Positions 60,980 through 64,000 of a DNA stretch of 64,000 nt are shown here, piece after piece (position 1 is the stretch's first letter; the number at the start of each line of letters is the position of its first letter). Below the pieces are notes generated by a model, which was given only the letters and a program-made list of their open reading frames with translations, searched no databases and had not been told where the DNA came from. The translations under genes and the position numbers were made by a program. The DNA is taken from assembly GCF_013870525.1 (NCBI RefSeq), contig NZ_JACBXD010000036.1, positions 1-64,000 on the forward strand, written 5' to 3'. This DNA is from Amycolatopsis pittospori. GTDB taxonomy: Bacteria; Actinomycetota; Actinomycetes; Mycobacteriales; Pseudonocardiaceae.

Positions 60980-61917
60980 GAACTCCGCCGCCGCTCCCAC
61001 CAGGTCCGGAACGGCGTCGAGGCCATCGCGTGCCGTGTGTACGACGTCATCACCGCTCGGTAGACGTTCTCCGTCTGGTCCCAGGTCAGCCGTTCCTTGC
61101 GCCACGCCAGCACGAGCCGCATCCGCATCGGGTCGTCCTTCAGCGGCCGGACGACCATGCCGGGCAGTTCGGGCGCGGTCGGCTCCACCAGTTGCACGGC
61201 CTGCCCGGCGGCGATCAGATGCCGTCCGCCGCCGTTCGGGTATTCGAAGCGGATCCGCGGTGTGAAGCCGGCGCGATGGGTCGCCGCGCGCAGCGACGTC
61301 AGCGAGCCGTCTTCGGGACCCGGCGGGCCGATCCAGGCTTCATCGGCGAGGTCGGCGAGGTCGACTTCCAGCGAGCCGGCCAGCGGGTGGCGCGCTGGGA
61401 GCCCCACGAACACGGGGATCCACGAGAACAGCACGCGGTGTCCCAGATGTTTCGCCAGCGGCACTTCCTGGTCGTCCGACATGGCGATGACGGCGATGTC
61501 GAGGGTCGCGCGGGCCAGCGCCTGGGCCAATACCGCGCTGGACGGCTCGACGTGGACGGTCACGTCGAGTCCCGGCAGGGCGTCGTCCAGCCGTTCGACG
61601 AAGGTGGGCAGACAGTCCATCTGGGACGATCCGAGCCGGAGCGGGCCGTCGCCGAGGGCGCCGAGCAGGTCGCTTTCGAACCGGTCGAACTCCACGAGCA
61701 GCGTCAGCGCCCGGCGCAGCGTCTGCTCGCCGACCGGGGTCGGGGTCACGCCGGTGTGACTCCGCACGAACAGTGGGGCGCCGATCTGCCGTTCGAGCCG
61801 CTGGAGCAGGGAGGTCAGCGACGGCTGGGACATGCCCAGCGCGGCGGCCGCCTGCGAGAGGCTGCCCGCTTCGGCGATGGCGCAGATCGCCCGCAGGTGC
61901 CGGATCTCCAGGGCCAT
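60931..61917 (-). CDS. LysR-family transcriptional regulator
   Basis: A 328-residue LysR protein with a canonical N-terminal helix-turn-helix (LRAICAIAEAGSLSQAAAALGMSQPSLTSLLQRLERQIG, quoted in part: SQAAAALGMSQPSL) and a substrate-binding domain. The last ~16 codons run antisense to the end of the EccC-like fusion gene. It is divergent from the aminopeptidase P gene (91 bp), and LysR proteins usually regulate the divergent neighbour. Inducer unknown. Confidence 0.88.
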   Translation of the reverse strand: MALEIRHLRAICAIAEAGSLSQAAAALGMSQPSLTSLLQRLERQIGAPLFVRSHTGVTPTPVGEQTLRRALTLLVEFDRFESDLLGALGDGPLRLGSSQMDCLPTFVERLDDALPGLDVTVHVEPSSAVLAQALARATLDIAVIAMSDDQEVPLAKHLGHRVLFSWIPVFVGLPARHPLAGSLEVDLADLADEAWIGPPGPEDGSLTSLRAATHRAGFTPRIRFEYPNGGGRHLIAAGQAVQLVEPTAPELPGMVVRPLKDDPMRMRLVLAWRKERLTWDQTENVYRAVMTSYTRHAMASTPFRTWWERRRSSQSWDGLVDFFRTADS

Positions 61918-62007
61918 AGGCGGAGTCTATCGCCGCCGCTCATTACGGCCGGGGCCTTCGCGGTGTGAGGGTGCGGTCAGACCTCCGACTACCTGAAAGG
62001 GGAGCCG

Positions 62008-63423
62008 ATGACCGGCGACCGTACCCGGCCGGATCTGCGCGCGCTGCTGGCCGCGAAGGGATTCCGGAACTGGATCCAGGACGGCTGGGAGCCCGCCGAC
62101 GACGTGGTCGAGGTGCCCCTGGGCACCGCCGAAGCCGCGGCCGCTCACCGCGCCAGGCTGTCCGCGGAACTCCCCGGGCAGCGGATCGCGCTCGCGGCGG
62201 GCCGTCCGGTGGTGCGCTCCAACGACACCTTCCACGGCTTCCGGGCCGACAGCGACTTCGTCTGGCTCACCGGCTGCCAGCGCGAAGGCGCGATCCTCGT
62301 GCTCACCCCGGCGGGCGACGGCCATCACGCGACGCTGTACGTCCCGCGCCCGGCCGAGTCGCACGAACCCGACTTCGTGGGCGACGCGGACACCAGTCCG
62401 CTGTGGGTCGGGTCCGCCGCCGGACCCGCCGCGTACGGCAAGGCGCTCGGCATCGAATGCCGCCCGCTCGAAGACCTTCCGCACGGCCTGCGCGGACGAA
62501 ACCCGGGCGTGCTGGTCGGCGCCGGAATCGATCCGAGTCTCGACGCTTTCGGCTACGGCCACAGCGAACGGCTGCGCACGGTCCTCGCGGAGCTGCGCCG
62601 GATCAAGGACGACTGGGAGATCGGCCAGCTGCGTGACGCCGTCGACGCGACCGCCCGCGGGTTCGCCGACGTGCTGGCCGCGTTGCCGGAGGCGGTCCGC
62701 GGCGGCGGGGAACGCTGGCTGCAGGGCACCTTCGACCGGCGTGCCCGGACCGAGGGCGTCGGCCCGGGGTACACCTCGATCGTCGCGGCCGGGCCGCACG
62801 CGCCGATCCTGCACTGGACACGCTGCGACGGCCAGGTGACCGAGGACAGCCTCCTGCTGCTGGACGCCGGGGTCGAGCTGGATTCCTTGTACACCGCCGA
62901 CATCACCCGCACCTTCCCGGTCGGCGGCGAGTACACGAAGGCCCAGCGCGACGTCTACGACCTGGTGCACAAGGCGCACGTCGCCGCGCTGGCCGAGGTC
63001 CGGCCCGGCCAGGACTACGGCGCGTTCCAGGCGACGGCGTTGCGCGTGCTCGCGGAGGGCTTGCACGACTGGGGCCTCCTTCCGGTGTCGGTCGACGAAG
63101 CGTTGTCGGGGGACGGGCAGCAGCACCGGCGGTACATCGTCTGCGGGACCGGCCATTTCCTCGGGCTGGACGTCCACGACTGCGCCGCCGCCCACCCCTC
63201 CACCTACCGGGAGGGCACGCTGGCCGAGGGGATGGCGCTGGCGGTGGAACCCGGTCTCTACTTCCACGCCGGCGACCGCACGGTTCCGCCGGAGCTGCGC
63301 GGCATCGGCATCCGTATCGAGGACGACGTCGTGGTCACCGAAGACGGCCACGACCTGCTTTCCGGCGGTTTCCCCTCGACCGCCGACGAGGTCACCGCCT
63401 GGGTCCGGGCGGCCAGGGGGTGA
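62008..63423 (+). CDS. pepP: Xaa-Pro aminopeptidase (M24B)
   Basis: A 471-residue aminopeptidase P: N-terminal AMP_N domain (FRADSDFVWLTGCQREGA) and a pita-bread catalytic domain with the five di-metal ligands: Asp in LLLLDAGVE, Asp in ADITRTFPV, His in GTGHFLGLDVHD, Glu in AVEPGLY and Glu in GIRIEDDV. It cleaves the N-terminal residue from peptides whose second residue is proline. The ATG follows GAAAGGGGAG. It is divergent from the LysR regulator and followed by a terminator. Confidence 0.93.
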   Translation: MTGDRTRPDLRALLAAKGFRNWIQDGWEPADDVVEVPLGTAEAAAAHRARLSAELPGQRIALAAGRPVVRSNDTFHGFRADSDFVWLTGCQREGAILVLTPAGDGHHATLYVPRPAESHEPDFVGDADTSPLWVGSAAGPAAYGKALGIECRPLEDLPHGLRGRNPGVLVGAGIDPSLDAFGYGHSERLRTVLAELRRIKDDWEIGQLRDAVDATARGFADVLAALPEAVRGGGERWLQGTFDRRARTEGVGPGYTSIVAAGPHAPILHWTRCDGQVTEDSLLLLDAGVELDSLYTADITRTFPVGGEYTKAQRDVYDLVHKAHVAALAEVRPGQDYGAFQATALRVLAEGLHDWGLLPVSVDEALSGDGQQHRRYIVCGTGHFLGLDVHDCAAAHPSTYREGTLAEGMALAVEPGLYFHAGDRTVPPELRGIGIRIEDDVVVTEDGHDLLSGGFPSTADEVTAWVRAARG

Positions 63424-63426
63424 ACC

Positions 63427-63460
63427 ACCGGAGGGCCGGGTCACGGCCCGGCCCTCCGGT
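63427..63460. terminator. Bidirectional terminator hairpin
   Basis: Perfect 14-bp arms (63427-63440 and 63447-63460) with a six-base loop lie just past the aminopeptidase stop and before the stop of the convergent metallopeptidase gene. Confidence 0.7.
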
Positions 63461-63467
63461 CTCCCGG

Positions 63468-64000
63468 TCAGTAGGAAATGGTGTGCCCGGCGAGGATCCG
63501 CTGGGCCGCGCCGGTCGTGGACAGGCCCGCCGCCGGCCGGTCCTGGGTGAAGTACTCGCGGAAGTCCTGGCTGAAGTACCGGGTCATGAGCGCGATCGTG
63601 CGGTTCCAGTTCCCGCCGTCCGGCCCGTTCGACGCCCAGAGGTCCAGCAGGGACGAGCCGACGCGGCCCTGCACGGTGTCACCGTCGTCCCACCCCGCGG
63701 TCGGGCCGTTGTTCTGGAAGCTCACCGAGGTCCCGTTGTCGTAGACGTAGCGGTAGTCGCCGAGGGCGTACGCGGCGACGGCGTCGGCGAAGCCTTCGGT
63801 CCACGCGCACGACTTCGAGCTGTGCTTCTGGATGTAGTGCGGGTTGCAGCCGTCCACCACGGGGAAGCCGCGCCCGTAGAGCTGCCACTGCAGCCAGTGC
63901 CCGGCTTCGTGCAGCACGAGGTGCTTCGAGTCGGGCATCGTGTTGCCGAGGAAGACGTAGTTCGTGTTCGGGTAGTCCCAGTAGCCGCCGTCGGCGACCT
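63468..64000 (-). CDS. Zinc metallopeptidase, C-terminal part (truncated by window edge)
   Basis: The frame enters from beyond the right edge and ends at 63468. The visible 177 codons hold the zinc motif VLHEAGHWLQ (HExxH) and the downstream acidic EGFADAVAAYALGD, likely the third ligand in a gluzincin arrangement, then a tryptophan- and aromatic-rich C-terminal domain. Several cysteines (CNPHY, KSCAW) suggest an exported protein. The N-terminus and any signal peptide lie outside the window, so the family (M36-, M4- or uncharacterised) cannot be fixed. Confidence 0.75.
   Translation of the reverse strand, partial: VADGGYWDYPNTNYVFLGNTMPDSKHLVLHEAGHWLQWQLYGRGFPVVDGCNPHYIQKHSSKSCAWTEGFADAVAAYALGDYRYVYDNGTSVSFQNNGPTAGWDDGDTVQGRVGSSLLDLWASNGPDGGNWNRTIALMTRYFSQDFREYFTQDRPAAGLSTTGAAQRILAGHTISY

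Overview
The window is high-GC DNA with dense, tightly packed genes, many GTG starts and many ATGA or GTGA stop/start overlaps. That style, together with PucR and LuxR-type regulators, the DUF4232 proteins, the RsbW/STAS proteins and an EccC-like (type VII secretion) ATPase module, points to an actinomycete. The Pseudonocardiaceae, probably Amycolatopsis, fit best; this is inference from gene content and style, as no rRNA or marker gene is present. It reads as accessory, catabolic chromosome rather than a core region: only ilvD and an aminopeptidase P look housekeeping. No tRNA, rRNA, CRISPR array or intact mobile element was seen.

Layout. 1-780: a consensus SOS box at the left edge, then a decayed IS5-family element. 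0.9-9 kb: a secreted peptidase-like hydrolase, a membrane/HTH protein, and an oxidative set (GntR regulator, aldehyde dehydrogenase, GMC oxidoreductase, HSL-type esterase). 7-25 kb: a catabolic region with two related aldo/keto reductases, a zinc alcohol dehydrogenase, an amidohydrolase, SDR, O-methyltransferase-like protein, second esterase and a five-domain oligopeptide-type ABC importer. Five copies of CTAC-N4-GTAG sit in its promoters, including that of the TetR gene at 24455-25042, so one repressor probably controls the set. Nested inside are a TetR/enoyl-CoA hydratase/AurF-like oxygenase operon and a 30-residue peptide gene with its own terminator.

25-38 kb: an amine-catabolism region with a complete copper/topaquinone amine oxidase, two MoaF-family proteins, a YtcJ-type amidohydrolase, three dehydrogenase-like SDRs nearby, a branched-chain amino-acid-type ABC importer (with LivM fused to LivG), a SnoaL-like protein and an AraC regulator. 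Import, oxidative deamination of an amine and oxidation of the product is the likely logic.

38-53 kb: cytochrome P450, CorC/CNNM-type membrane protein, ilvD, a secreted NLP-type protein, an unusual 21-bp direct-plus-inverted repeat array, PucR and LuxR-family regulators, a DesK-type two-component system, a RibD/DHFR-fold reductase, two DUF4232 exported proteins, and an RsbW/STAS partner-switch set. 53-64 kb: HxlR regulator and AhpD-fold protein, a PucR/GAF regulator with carboxylesterase and GlcD-type oxidase, then the most unusual gene of the window: a membrane pentapeptide-repeat protein fused in frame to an EccC-like (type VII secretion) ATPase module. A LysR regulator, aminopeptidase P and a truncated secreted HExxH metallopeptidase close the window.
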